From: Pseudomonadota bacterium | Lineage (GTDB): Bacteria; Pseudomonadota; Alphaproteobacteria; Puniceispirillales; Puniceispirillaceae | Direction: 5' to 3' | NCBI GenBank assembly: GCA_027620495.1 | Contig: JAQCEA010000013.1 | Location: 1-64,000 of the forward strand | Length of the DNA: 64,000 bases | In this document: positions 45,930 to 55,456 of the stretch, piece by piece | How the letters are laid out: each line of letters begins with the position of its first letter | Position numbering within the stretch: position 1 is the first letter of the stretch | Program-made: the position numbers and the translations under genes | The notes under the pieces: model-generated | Seen by the model: the letters and a program-made list of their open reading frames with translations, nothing else | Told to the model about the DNA's origin: nothing | The model's database searches: none

Positions 45930-46135
45930 CGGTTTGAACTTGTTTCTTGCGAAGCGATGCCTCAACCCAACGGTGAAAGCTATTAACCACAACATTCAGC
46001 AGGGCTTGCTAGATGTTGTTGACAGGGCAAAAAGGAAAAGGCTTGAACGGGTCATTTTATCAGGTGCCGGGTCTTGCGTTGTGGCTGGTGCCATGTGTAT
46101 TGGCCTTGGCTAACGTATGGCACTAATTATAGAGG
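45930..46135 (+). pseudogene. Chimeric debris: FadB-like 5' piece joined to thiolase 3' piece
   Basis: From about 45940 to 46083 the sequence follows the start of the hydratase/dehydrogenase gene at 20072, including 31 identical bases at 46041-46071 versus 20215-20245. At about 46090 it switches to the 3' end of the thiolase gene (CIGLG, stop, RMALIIEA versus CIGVGQGMALIIEA near 28130). Stops and frame changes make it non-functional. It looks like the scar of a deletion between the two genes in a second copy of that operon. It occupies the space between tmpA and aguB. Confidence 0.75.
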
Positions 46136-46161
46136 CGTACCTGCGTTTCTGTCAGCCGTTG

Positions 46162-47025
46162 CTAGCCATATAGCCGTGTTAAGCCGTCATAGAGGTCAAC
46201 CCGCCGGTCTCGAAACAACCCCCAGCTTGCCCGCTCGGTTCGCATTGCCGCAAAATCAAAATCGGCGACAGCTAGACCTTCGTCTGCATTAAGTTCAGCC
46301 AGTTTACCACCAGTTGCATCGGCGATAAAGGAGTGGCCGTAAAAATGCATGGTAATATCATCAATCACTTCTTGACCAATACGGTTGCTTGCAGCAAGGG
46401 CCACCATATTCGCCGCTGCATGCCCCTGCATCGTCCGCTGCCAATGGTCTTTTGAATTGATCTGAGGGCTTTCTGGCTCACTGCCAATTGCAGTTGGGTA
46501 CAAAAGAAGGTCTGCCCCCATTAATGCCATCGCCCGCGCACACTCTGGAAACCATTGATCCCAGCATATGCCGACGCCAATTCGGCCAGCAGCGGTATCC
46601 CATACCTTAAATCCGGTATCACCCGGACTAAAATAGAATTTTTCTTCATAACCAGGGCCTTGCGGCAGGTGGGATTTGCGATAGAGACCCAAAAGACTGC
46701 CGTCTGCATCTATCATCATCATTGAATTAAAATAGGCGTTTTCAACCCTCTCAAAAAAACTGATTGGACAGACAATATTCAGCTCTTTGGCCACGGCTGC
46801 AAAGCGCGGAATGAATGGGTGGGCGCTAGCCGGTGCGGCATAGTCAAAATAAGCCGCCTTTTGCTTTGGACAGAAATAGGGCGTTGCAAACAATTCCTGC
46901 AATAACACAATTTGGGCACCCTTCGCCGCTGCGGCACGAATCAACGTTTCTGCCTTTGCTAGATTGCTCTCAACATCCCAATCGCATCTCATTTGTGTTA
47001 TCGCAACACGCGTCAACTGGCTCAT
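46162..47025 (-). CDS. aguB: N-carbamoylputrescine amidase (nitrilase superfamily)
   Basis: It hydrolyses N-carbamoylputrescine to putrescine, CO2 and ammonia. The 287-residue protein has the catalytic glutamate (LLQELFATPYF), lysine (YRKSHLPQGPGY) and cysteine (GICWDQWFPE) of the nitrilase fold and matches the AguB length. The start overlaps the stop of the acetylpolyamine amidohydrolase gene (ATGA), so it belongs to the polyamine operon. No agmatine deiminase gene is in the window. Confidence 0.9.
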   Translation of the reverse strand: MSQLTRVAITQMRCDWDVESNLAKAETLIRAAAAKGAQIVLLQELFATPYFCPKQKAAYFDYAAPASAHPFIPRFAAVAKELNIVCPISFFERVENAYFNSMMMIDADGSLLGLYRKSHLPQGPGYEEKFYFSPGDTGFKVWDTAAGRIGVGICWDQWFPECARAMALMGADLLLYPTAIGSEPESPQINSKDHWQRTMQGHAAANMVALAASNRIGQEVIDDITMHFYGHSFIADATGGKLAELNADEGLAVADFDFAAMRTERASWGLFRDRRVDLYDGLTRLYG

Positions 47026-48059
47026 GATACTTGCGCCTCAAATCCCATCAATACATTGACTGTATTGACGCCAATTTCCTCAACGGCGTAACCGCCTTCC
47101 ATCACAAAAACCGTTGGCAAACCAAGGCCAGAGATGCGACCACCCATATCGGTAAAATCATCGCTTGTGAGCTTAAAAAAGCTGATCGGATCACGCTCAA
47201 AGGTATCAACACCCAAAGAGACAACGACCCCTTGCGGTGCAAAATCACGGATCCGTTGCAAAGCGTTATCAAGGGCCTGGCGCCATTCTGAATACGGGGT
47301 ACCGGCCGGCATGGGGTAATTCACATTATAATTGGTGCCAGCACCCGTGCCGGTTTCATCTGCATGTCCAAGAAAATGTGGAAACGCGGCCATTGGATCA
47401 CCGTGAAGTGAGAGAAATAATACATCCGCCCTATCATAGAAAATGGCTTGCGTGCCGTTGCCGTGGTGAAAGTCAACATCGAGGATCGCGACCCTTTCCA
47501 AACCCTGATCACGCATGTGTTGGGCCGCGGCCGCGGCGTTATTGATAAAACAATAGCCACCATATTGGTCGCGCGAGGCGTGGTGTCCTGGTGGGCGGCA
47601 CAATGCAAAAGCGGCGCGGTCTCCCTTTAGGACATGATCAGTACCAGCAAGCGCAACGCCAAGTGATGCCCATGCGGCCTCAGCGGTGCCTGCGCTGATT
47701 GATGTTTCGGCAGCCAAACAATAATAGCCAAGTTTTCCTTCAATGAAATCAGGTATATGCGTTGCGGGCATGGACCTTGATTGCCAGACCGTTACCATCG
47801 CTTCACCCTTAAACCCGGCTGCCTGCCATTCGTCCCAGGCTGTGTTAAGAAAGGCAAGATACCCGGCATCGTGAATTTTATGGACTGCGCTGGACACAAC
47901 CGGATGCGGGTCGAGGATGGTGCCAAAATTTTTGTCGGACAGTCGTTTTAAGATGAAGTCCACGCGTTCTGGGCATTCGAAAGGAGGCACCAATTCACCG
48001 CCATAAAGTTCAGTCTTTGAGGCTCTTTGCCGGTGTGCTTCTGAATAGATAATTTTCAT
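47022..48059 (-). CDS. Acetylpolyamine amidohydrolase (class II histone-deacetylase-like)
   Basis: It removes acetyl groups from acetylputrescine, acetylspermidine or acetylcadaverine with a zinc centre. The 345-residue protein carries RPPGHHASRDQYGGYCFIN, the metal-binding DVDFHHGNGTQ, the later SLGVDTFERDPI and the glycine-rich VMEGGY. GGGAGGAC precedes the ATG. Context with a polyamine transporter and AguB supports polyamine substrates over histone-like proteins. Confidence 0.92.
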   Translation of the reverse strand: MKIIYSEAHRQRASKTELYGGELVPPFECPERVDFILKRLSDKNFGTILDPHPVVSSAVHKIHDAGYLAFLNTAWDEWQAAGFKGEAMVTVWQSRSMPATHIPDFIEGKLGYYCLAAETSISAGTAEAAWASLGVALAGTDHVLKGDRAAFALCRPPGHHASRDQYGGYCFINNAAAAAQHMRDQGLERVAILDVDFHHGNGTQAIFYDRADVLFLSLHGDPMAAFPHFLGHADETGTGAGTNYNVNYPMPAGTPYSEWRQALDNALQRIRDFAPQGVVVSLGVDTFERDPISFFKLTSDDFTDMGGRISGLGLPTVFVMEGGYAVEEIGVNTVNVLMGFEAQVS

Positions 48060-48129
48060 GTAACTGTCCTCCCATTATTGATTTTGTTCCTGTCGTGTTC
48101 ATTCGTCGATCGGGCAATTGAGCGTGGCA

Positions 48130-49017
48130 TTATTCCTCGGCATTCCTCTTTGCCAAATGTAACGCGGTAACAGCACAAATCACGCACCCAAAACCAGCTG
48201 CGGTGATGACCTCATCAAAAATCAACCACCCCCAGAAGAACCCGGCAGGTAGCACAAGAAATGAGGCGACATTGACCGTTACCGCGCCAACGGTACTGAC
48301 TAGATAAAAGAATAACACCACCTCAATAGCGGTGACCACACACAGGATTAGAAAATCAGTCTGCAAGAACCAGCCGCCGATTGCCGCGCCGGATACGCCG
48401 GTCAAAAGCGTCAAGGTGAGCAGGATAAGCAAGGATACAAATGATTCGCCAAATGCCACTTGCAGCGCGTTAAGCCCCGGTGGCCAGAAATGCTCTACAT
48501 ACAGGGCATCTACGGCATAGGCCATCGGAACCAGACAAGCAATAATGATCCATATTGTGGGTGACTCAACAGATGTATTGCTCTCTAACAATAATAACAA
48601 GATACCGGTTGTGCCGACGACCACAGACAGAATTAACCGCATTGCTGGACGGATCAAACGCAGGCCCATGGCCACCGCGACGGTAAAGACTGGTGTCAGC
48701 GAAACAATCATCGTCAGCACTGTAGCATCGATCTTTGGCGCCGCCAGCATTTCGACGCCCAGCGGCACAACATAAGCCAGCACCCCGGCGACCAGAAAGA
48801 AAATCAACCGGCTTCGGGTAAAAACAAACAGCTGTCTTTTCAGCGTCAAAACCCCGAAATAAAGCGCGCATAGAGCCGCCAGAAGTGCGGTCAGTGCAGC
48901 AAGTGCATCGGTATCAGCGCCAATCTTCTTGATAAAGGCAAAATGCAGCGCCCAAATCACAGGCAGCAGAATCAGCAGGTGCAGCTGTGGCAAAGCCGGA
49001 CGCACGGCTGCGGTCAA
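48130..49017 (-). CDS. EamA/DMT-family transporter in the polyamine operon
   Basis: This is a 295-residue membrane protein with about ten helices. The TTG start overlaps the stop of the flavoprotein gene as TTGA, so expression is coupled to the catabolic genes. Because of that coupling it probably moves a substrate or product of this pathway, for example export of an amine, but nothing in the sequence names it. Confidence 0.82.
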   Translation of the reverse strand: MTAAVRPALPQLHLLILLPVIWALHFAFIKKIGADTDALAALTALLAALCALYFGVLTLKRQLFVFTRSRLIFFLVAGVLAYVVPLGVEMLAAPKIDATVLTMIVSLTPVFTVAVAMGLRLIRPAMRLILSVVVGTTGILLLLLESNTSVESPTIWIIIACLVPMAYAVDALYVEHFWPPGLNALQVAFGESFVSLLILLTLTLLTGVSGAAIGGWFLQTDFLILCVVTAIEVVLFFYLVSTVGAVTVNVASFLVLPAGFFWGWLIFDEVITAAGFGCVICAVTALHLAKRNAEE

Positions 49018-51119
49018 TGCACGTCCCCCGAAAGCTGCGCGATTTCCCGCCTGAATGGAAGTGCATCGCCAATATCGTCTTCATCTAGTTCATTGGCATA
49101 TCGGTGACCGGCATAAGTTGCCCATGCAATCGGCGCGGGCGCGGCGGCATCACCAATCAATTTGACCGATTGCACACCATGCGCCGCCCATTCGCCCTCT
49201 CGGGCTTTGAGCGCGTGCCAAAGTTCATCATGGCCCAGTCGACTAGTAACGAGGACAGCGGCGTTGGCTGTGATTTCTTTGGTATCGCCAGTATAGCTAC
49301 AGGCCGTTGTCAAGCGGTTACGGTCAATGCGGGTTACAAGCCGGTTGAGTTCTATATTAATGCCAAGTGCTGCCAGCCTTTGATGAATAAAGCCTTGTTC
49401 AAGGGTGTTTCTTGTCCAGTCCGAAACATAGGCGGCGGGCGTGACAAGGGTCACGCTGCATCCGGCGGCAACCAGACGTTCGGCAATAACCCCTCCCATA
49501 TAATAATGGTCATCATCAAACAGCACGACATGCCCCTGTGGTAGTTTGCCGGCCATGATATCATCCGGCGTGAATAGCGGCATTGCAGCATCTATGGGGA
49601 TTGGGCGAAGATGAGCGCGACCAACGCCGTCGCGCCGCCAGCTTGATCCGGTGGCGAGGCAAACATGTGCAAAGCCAAAATCGAGCACCTGATCAGCGTC
49701 CAGACTACTTTGCAGATACACCTCTAGATTTGCCATTTTTTGGATTTGCCCTACACGGTAATCGGCAACGCGCCCCCATGCAGATAGGTTTGGCAGAGCG
49801 CGTTCCAAATGCACCCGCCCGCCAAGATGATCTGTGGCCTCGGCCAGCGTGACCTGATATCCGCGCAATCCCAAGGCTCTGGCACTCTCAAGTCCAGCTG
49901 GCCCCGCTCCGACGATAAGAACTTTGCTGTCGGACCGATTTGGTTTCATTTTTTCAGGGTGCCAGCCTTTGCGCCATTCTTCCATAAAAGATGGATTTTG
50001 CGTACAGCGGGAAATGGACATGGTCATGTCACCAGTAACGCAGATATTACAGCCGATGCATTCGCGGATGTCATCGAATCGGCCTTCCTTGATTTTGTTC
50101 GGCAGGAACGGGTCGGCAATAGACGGGCGGGCGGCACCAATGAAATCTAGCGTACCAGAGGTGATCTGCTTAACCATAGCATCAGGCGAGGTGAATCGCC
50201 CGACGCCAACGATCGGCTTGTCGGTCAGCGCTTTGATGCCACTGACAAGGTTCTGTTGTGCCGCTTCTTCTTTAAATCGTGATGTGCCAGAACAATCTTC
50301 CCAACTACCATGTGCCAGATCCCATAAATCCGGCAGGTCGCGATGCATCTCGATCACTTCGCGCAATTCGGTATTGGTGAAGCTGTGTTCATCTATGGCT
50401 TCTTCTAACGAGAGACGAAGCGTGATGCCCATGCTGTCACCAACCGCGTTTTTGATGTCTTCGACCAGCTCACGCATGAAGCGGCTTCGGTTTTCCAGAC
50501 TGCCGCCATATTCATCGGTGCGTTGGTTTGTTGCCCGTGAAAGAAAATGCTGAATAATACCAAAACCATGCGCCCCATAAAGACAGATCAGATCATAGCC
50601 AGCTGTCTTTGCGCGCTTTGCGGCATTCACATACCAGCGCCGCACATCGGCGATTTCTGATTTGTCGAGGGCGCGGGCATTCACCGGATCGGAAGTGAAG
50701 GTCAGTATGGGCCCCGGGCTGACCGCCAAAGGCACTTCCTTGGTGTAGAGATTAGGACCATTTATGCCCGAATAGGCAAGTTCAATTCCAGCCAAAGCGC
50801 CGTGGCTGTGCATGGCATCTGCCATCTTTGCCAGCATCGGGATGTCGTCGTCATCCCACAAATGTAATTCAATGAAAGGCGCAATTTCGCTCGAATGATG
50901 AATTTCAACCTGCTCGGTAAAAATTACCCCCCATCCTCCTTCGCTCTTTGTTCGGCGCATTGCCGCCACAGCGGATGGATCACGATAGCCACCACCATTG
51001 CAATGTGGCACTTGATAAAAGCGATTCTTTGCCGTGACCGGGCCAATTTTCATAGGTTCGAAAAGAATGTCGTAACGCGATGTCATGAGGCGAGCCTTGG
51101 TTGATTGTGGTTCCGGCAT
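49014..51119 (-). CDS. Trimethylamine/dimethylamine-dehydrogenase-like iron-sulfur flavoprotein
   Basis: This is a 701-residue protein of the TMADH / 2,4-dienoyl-CoA reductase family. An N-terminal FMN barrel opens with DILFEPMKIGPVTAKNRFYQ. It is followed by VPHC, with Cys40 at the place where TMADH links FMN covalently. A 4Fe-4S site (CIGCNIC plus a later SRC, around residue 350) comes next, and then nucleotide-binding domains (VLIVGAGPAGLESARALG). It should oxidatively N-dealkylate an amine and pass electrons to a flavoprotein acceptor. Substrate unknown: a methylated amine or polyamine. It starts one base after the amidase stop. Confidence 0.85.
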   Translation of the reverse strand: MPEPQSTKARLMTSRYDILFEPMKIGPVTAKNRFYQVPHCNGGGYRDPSAVAAMRRTKSEGGWGVIFTEQVEIHHSSEIAPFIELHLWDDDDIPMLAKMADAMHSHGALAGIELAYSGINGPNLYTKEVPLAVSPGPILTFTSDPVNARALDKSEIADVRRWYVNAAKRAKTAGYDLICLYGAHGFGIIQHFLSRATNQRTDEYGGSLENRSRFMRELVEDIKNAVGDSMGITLRLSLEEAIDEHSFTNTELREVIEMHRDLPDLWDLAHGSWEDCSGTSRFKEEAAQQNLVSGIKALTDKPIVGVGRFTSPDAMVKQITSGTLDFIGAARPSIADPFLPNKIKEGRFDDIRECIGCNICVTGDMTMSISRCTQNPSFMEEWRKGWHPEKMKPNRSDSKVLIVGAGPAGLESARALGLRGYQVTLAEATDHLGGRVHLERALPNLSAWGRVADYRVGQIQKMANLEVYLQSSLDADQVLDFGFAHVCLATGSSWRRDGVGRAHLRPIPIDAAMPLFTPDDIMAGKLPQGHVVLFDDDHYYMGGVIAERLVAAGCSVTLVTPAAYVSDWTRNTLEQGFIHQRLAALGINIELNRLVTRIDRNRLTTACSYTGDTKEITANAAVLVTSRLGHDELWHALKAREGEWAAHGVQSVKLIGDAAAPAPIAWATYAGHRYANELDEDDIGDALPFRREIAQLSGDVH

Positions 51120-51120
51120 T

Positions 51121-52575
51121 TTACCTTAAATGGCCTTTGCCAGTGATCAGACTAGGGCGATGTTCGGCGTCATAGAGCCAATCCAACAGCCCTTCATAGG
51201 CAAGCGATGCATTGAGCACCGTTGAATCATCATAGGCATGGCCAACAATCTGCATGCCGGTTGGCACCCCATTTGCCGCAAAGCCGGTTGGGCAGGACAT
51301 GACTGGCAAGCGTGACAGCATATTAAATGGCGAAGTGAGCCATAGCTTGTCCTCGCCGCCGGTGCGTGGTTGCCCATCAATTTTATAGGATTGCTTTGGG
51401 TAGCCGTAATCTGCTGGAACATCTGTTGTCGCATTGGTTGGACAGACAAGAATATCAAAATTTTCCATCACCCGGGCAAAGCTGGAATGCGCCTGCCAAG
51501 CCAGCGTATTGGCATCGATAATTTCACGCGGCGTCCGGGTCAGGCTGGCTTTGGCATAGGCGAGGCTGTATGGACACATGTCCTCGCCATGAGATTTTGC
51601 TGCATCCTGCAAAGTCGCGCCCCACAGGGTGTTCAGATAGGTTTCGGCCATCGCTGGCAGGCTATGGGGCCATCCCAAATCGACCTCTTCGACTTTTGCA
51701 CCTGCGTCAGATAGATGCTTGCACGCGGCGGCAAAATTTGCGGCGACATCATGATCAATTTCATAACCGCAAAGTGTTGTCGTCATGGCCACACGCAGCC
51801 CTTTTAAGCAATTTGGGTCAGCCACATGTGTTGGTGGCGCTGGCAGGCTGGCAATGTCACTTGCATGTTGACCGGCGGTGAGTGCTTGCATGATCACGAT
51901 GTCGGAGGTGCTGCGCGCCATTGGGCCAGAATGGCTGTAATAATCTAGATTGAAAATCGGCACTTCTGGATTACGACCATAGGGCGGCTTGTAGCCAAAT
52001 ACACCGCAGGCAGATGCCGGAATGCGGATTGAGCCGCCGATATCTGTGCCAGTGGCAATGGGCGCTATGCCTGTCGCCAGTGCAACAGCAGACCCGCCAG
52101 ATGAACCACCACAGGTCATCTTATCATGCCATGGATTTGTGGTAACACCATAACGACGTGACCAGGTAGACCCCAGCAGGCAGAATTCAGGTGTTGTTGT
52201 TTTGACAAGCGGGATCGCGCCACCATCAAGAAGGCGCTGAATATAGACATCGGTGTGTTCGTCTACCCGATCGGCATAGAGAAGCGAACCGCTGGATCGC
52301 GTGCTTCCACATAGTGCAAATTCTTCCTTGATGGCGATTGCCACCCCTTCGAGCGGTCTGGGCGCCGCACCTTTACCGCTATAGCGGACTTCAGCTTTAT
52401 GGGCTGCCTCCAGTGCCGTTTCAGCAAAAAATTCAGTGATTGGGTTACAATGTGTCTGTACGGTCTCAGCACGGGCAAGACTGGCAGTTATTACTTCAAC
52501 GGGTGACAAGCTTTTGCTGGCAAAGGCGGCAACAAGCTCAGACGCGTTTGAAAACAAAAAATCGTCATCACTCAT
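51121..52575 (-). CDS. Amidase (amidase signature family)
   Basis: This is a 484-residue hydrolase with the Ser-cisSer-Lys triad: lysine in AIAIKEEFAL, the central serine in CGGSSGGSAVALATG and the nucleophile in TDIGGSIRIPAS. Family members release ammonia or an amine from amides or acylated amines. It lies between the polyamine-binding-protein gene and the flavoprotein gene, so an N-acylated amine is a reasonable substrate. AAGGAGAGG precedes the ATG. Confidence 0.88.
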   Translation of the reverse strand: MSDDDFLFSNASELVAAFASKSLSPVEVITASLARAETVQTHCNPITEFFAETALEAAHKAEVRYSGKGAAPRPLEGVAIAIKEEFALCGSTRSSGSLLYADRVDEHTDVYIQRLLDGGAIPLVKTTTPEFCLLGSTWSRRYGVTTNPWHDKMTCGGSSGGSAVALATGIAPIATGTDIGGSIRIPASACGVFGYKPPYGRNPEVPIFNLDYYSHSGPMARSTSDIVIMQALTAGQHASDIASLPAPPTHVADPNCLKGLRVAMTTTLCGYEIDHDVAANFAAACKHLSDAGAKVEEVDLGWPHSLPAMAETYLNTLWGATLQDAAKSHGEDMCPYSLAYAKASLTRTPREIIDANTLAWQAHSSFARVMENFDILVCPTNATTDVPADYGYPKQSYKIDGQPRTGGEDKLWLTSPFNMLSRLPVMSCPTGFAANGVPTGMQIVGHAYDDSTVLNASLAYEGLLDWLYDAEHRPSLITGKGHLR

Positions 52576-52623
52576 TGCTGCCTCTCCTTATGGTTTTTTA
52601 GGGTGGTGTTTCAGGCTGTCCGC

Positions 52624-53661
52624 CTATTGCATTACGCGTGTCCACACCTTATCGATCAAACCTTGTGCCTTGGCATTACAAGCCTGACCAAATTTTACCG
52701 GCACGTCAGCTGGAACCTGAATGTTCTTGGCATTTTTCATATCATCTGAGAGATATTTAACTGACTCGGGAATGGCATTGGCATAAGCCGCAAAATTTGA
52801 CAGAAGCGCCATATTTTCAGGATGCATCAGAAAGTTCATAAACGCCTTGGCGCTTTCAACATTCTGGGCGCCATTCGGCACTACAAGCGAGTCAAACCAG
52901 CCAACAACACCTTCTTTTGGATAGGCATAAGTCAGATCGTCAACGCCTTCCCAAACGCCAACCTGGCTGAATCCGTCCCAATGTGCGTGCATCACCACAT
53001 CACCGCTCTTAAGCCGGTCATTGATACCTTCAGATGAATAGACTTTTACGCATTCCTTTTGCTTCATCATCACATCAAGAACAGCCTGCATCTCTTTTGG
53101 ATCTTCAGAGCAGAAATCTGAACCCAAATAGAGATGTGCCATGTTGATGACCTCATCAGGTGATTTGAATACAGCGAGCTTATTACAGGTTGCGGCATTT
53201 GGTTCAAAAAATTCCTTCAGAGATGAACCATTGCCATCATAGCTGTTCGCCCGATAGGCAAATGAGGCTGAACCCATTTGATAAGGGGTCGAATAAGCCT
53301 GCTCTGGATCCCATGATGGGTTGCGAAAGCGTTCGTCGACATATTTGTAGTTTGGCATATCAGCAATGCCATCGACCTTCATCAGCAGACCTTCTTTGAC
53401 CATGATGTCAACGAAATGCTGTGACGGGACAACAAGGTCATAACCGGTTGCACCTGATTGCAGCTTGGCAAGCAGCGTTTCGTTCGAATCATAGGTGTCA
53501 AGCGTTACCTCGATACCAGTTTCCTTCTCGAATTTCTCGATCAGCTCGGTCGGCGTGTAGTCGGTCCAATTATACAGGTTCAGCTTTCCTGATGCCTGAG
53601 CAGATGCAGCAACGGCAACCGAGCCGATAGCCAGCATCATGGTTTTTGCAAATTTCTTCAT
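52624..53661 (-). CDS. Spermidine/putrescine-type substrate-binding protein (PotD/PotF)
   Basis: This is a periplasmic binding protein of 345 residues with a Sec signal (MKKFAKTMMLAIGSVAVAAS). The mature start KLNLYNWTDYTPTELIEKFE and YDLVVPSQHFVDIMVKEGLL are diagnostic of the PotD/PotF family. The ligand could be a free or acetylated polyamine, judging from the amidohydrolases downstream. It is the fourth gene of the operon, after the ATPase and two permeases. Confidence 0.92.
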   Translation of the reverse strand: MKKFAKTMMLAIGSVAVAASAQASGKLNLYNWTDYTPTELIEKFEKETGIEVTLDTYDSNETLLAKLQSGATGYDLVVPSQHFVDIMVKEGLLMKVDGIADMPNYKYVDERFRNPSWDPEQAYSTPYQMGSASFAYRANSYDGNGSSLKEFFEPNAATCNKLAVFKSPDEVINMAHLYLGSDFCSEDPKEMQAVLDVMMKQKECVKVYSSEGINDRLKSGDVVMHAHWDGFSQVGVWEGVDDLTYAYPKEGVVGWFDSLVVPNGAQNVESAKAFMNFLMHPENMALLSNFAAYANAIPESVKYLSDDMKNAKNIQVPADVPVKFGQACNAKAQGLIDKVWTRVMQ

Positions 53662-53700
53662 TCTTTTGGTCTCCTTCTTTTGTGCCTCAGAGTGAGGGGG

Positions 53701-54528
53701 TTATCCGATGGCTTCACCTTTGCGGTTGGCCGAGGAAAGTAGCCAGTACACGCTCACCAAAATGACCGATACTGCCAACAATAGGGTTGAGACAGCGTTG
53801 ACCTCGGGGGTCACGCCGGTTCTGATCATGCTGTAGATATAGACCGGCAGGGTCGTTGATCCAGCACCGGCCACCATCAATGTGATGATAAAATCATCAA
53901 TAGAAATAACGAAGGCCAGCATAAAGCCAGACATGATGCCCGGGGTCAGCAATGGCAATGTGACATAGCGGAACGCATCCCAGCGGTCGGCATATAGATC
54001 TTGGGCGGCGACCTCTAGCCCCGGATCCATGGCTTCTAGCGCGGCACGAATGGGCATATAGGCAAAGGGAATACAGAACACGGTATGAGCCAGAATGATA
54101 TTAATCAGTCCCAAATTAATGTTGAGAAGCGCAAAAAAGATCAATGTTGCCACCGCGGTGACGATTTCTGGCACCATCAATGGCAGGGTAATCAGGCCCG
54201 CAGTAAAGGCGCGCGAGCGGAACGGGCCGCCGCGAACCATGACAAGTGCTGCCAATGTTGCCATGATGGTGGCTGCAGGTGCGGCAAAGAAGGCCACGAT
54301 CAGCGAATTGATGGCGGCGCTATGAATATCATCATTTTCCAGTAGTTTCAGGTACCATCGCCATGAAAATTCAGACCAGACCATGGCGAATTTGCTGCCG
54401 TTGAAACTATAGGCCACCAACACCAGAATTGGCACATACAGAAAGGCGAAAAAGCCAACAGATAAACCGCCAAAGCCGGGAAAATCCCAGATTGGACGAA
54501 ATTTTGATTTGCGATGCGGGCTAGCCAT
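53701..54528 (-). CDS. potI: Polyamine-type ABC transporter permease (PotI/PotC)
   Basis: The track ORF is extended; the ATG at 54528 ([20 protein letters not shown]), behind GGAGGC, gives 275 residues. Six helices are present, with the EAA-like loop EVAAQDLYADRWDAFRYVTLPL. It overlaps the PotH gene by eight bases. Confidence 0.9.
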   Translation of the reverse strand: MASPHRKSKFRPIWDFPGFGGLSVGFFAFLYVPILVLVAYSFNGSKFAMVWSEFSWRWYLKLLENDDIHSAAINSLIVAFFAAPAATIMATLAALVMVRGGPFRSRAFTAGLITLPLMVPEIVTAVATLIFFALLNINLGLINIILAHTVFCIPFAYMPIRAALEAMDPGLEVAAQDLYADRWDAFRYVTLPLLTPGIMSGFMLAFVISIDDFIITLMVAGAGSTTLPVYIYSMIRTGVTPEVNAVSTLLLAVSVILVSVYWLLSSANRKGEAIG

Positions 54529-55456
54529 GTGTTGCCTCCGCACCGGTTTGTTCGTAGACGGCATGACGGCGGGCCGCCCGCGCATTGACCATCAGAGCAA
54601 TAACCACAATTGCCAGCAACATCATTGCGATTGCAGCACCAAAGGGCCAGTTGCGCGAGGTGGCAAATTGCAATTGAACCAGCGAACCCAGCATGAGTTT
54701 CTTGCCTCCGCCCAACAAATCTGGGGCAATGAAGGCGCCAAGACATGGTACAAAAACGAGGATGCTGCCCCCAATAATGCCGGGCATGGTCAGTGGCACA
54801 ATAATGCGCCGTATCAGCTCATAACGATTGGCATAGAGATCGGCACCAGCTTCCAGCAGGCGTACATCCATCTTCTCCATCGAGGCATAGAGCGGCAACA
54901 CCATCAAGGGCAGGTATGAATAGACCAAACCAATCAGAATTGCGGTGTTGGTATACATCAAATTTATCGACTCATCCGGGCCGATAATGTTTAAAAATGA
55001 CCCAACCTGATCCATAAAACCGCCCCGCCCTAAAATGATGACCCAGGCAAAGGTGCGAACAAGAAGGTTGGTCCAAAACGGAATAGTGATCAGGAATACC
55101 AGCAGGTTTTTGCGATGATCCGGCTGACGGGCAATATAATAGGCAGCAGGAAATCCGATAAGAAGTGCCAGGCCTGTCGCACCAAGCGCCAGCATGAATG
55201 AACGCATGATGATGATCAAATAGGCGGGGTTGAATTCGGTTTCGTCAAACAAATTTTTGTCAAACAGGATTTGAACATAGCTCGACACATCAAAGCGAAG
55301 ATGCACACCGCCATAAACATTCGCCTCCATGAGAGAAACCGCGGCCATAATCAATAATGGGCCAATCATTAGAACGCCAATGGTAACCCATGTCGGCAAC
55401 AGCCCGAGAAGACGAAGCCGTTTTATGCTCATGGATTTTCCAGTCGCGTTGTTCAT
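54521..55456 (-). CDS. potH: Polyamine-type ABC transporter permease (PotH/PotB)
   Basis: This is a 311-residue permease with six helices. The EAA-like loop [21 protein letters not shown] is present near residue 215, and an [13 protein letters not shown] segment precedes it. The start overlaps the ATPase stop (ATGA). A second ATG eight codons in would also serve. Confidence 0.9.
   Translation of the reverse strand: MNNATGKSMSIKRLRLLGLLPTWVTIGVLMIGPLLIMAAVSLMEANVYGGVHLRFDVSSYVQILFDKNLFDETEFNPAYLIIIMRSFMLALGATGLALLIGFPAAYYIARQPDHRKNLLVFLITIPFWTNLLVRTFAWVIILGRGGFMDQVGSFLNIIGPDESINLMYTNTAILIGLVYSYLPLMVLPLYASMEKMDVRLLEAGADLYANRYELIRRIIVPLTMPGIIGGSILVFVPCLGAFIAPDLLGGGKKLMLGSLVQLQFATSRNWPFGAAIAMMLLAIVVIALMVNARAARRHAVYEQTGAEATHG

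Noticed and set aside
49924-50553. Plus-strand 209-codon ORF
   Set aside because: It is antisense to the TMADH-like gene, whose frame is unambiguous.
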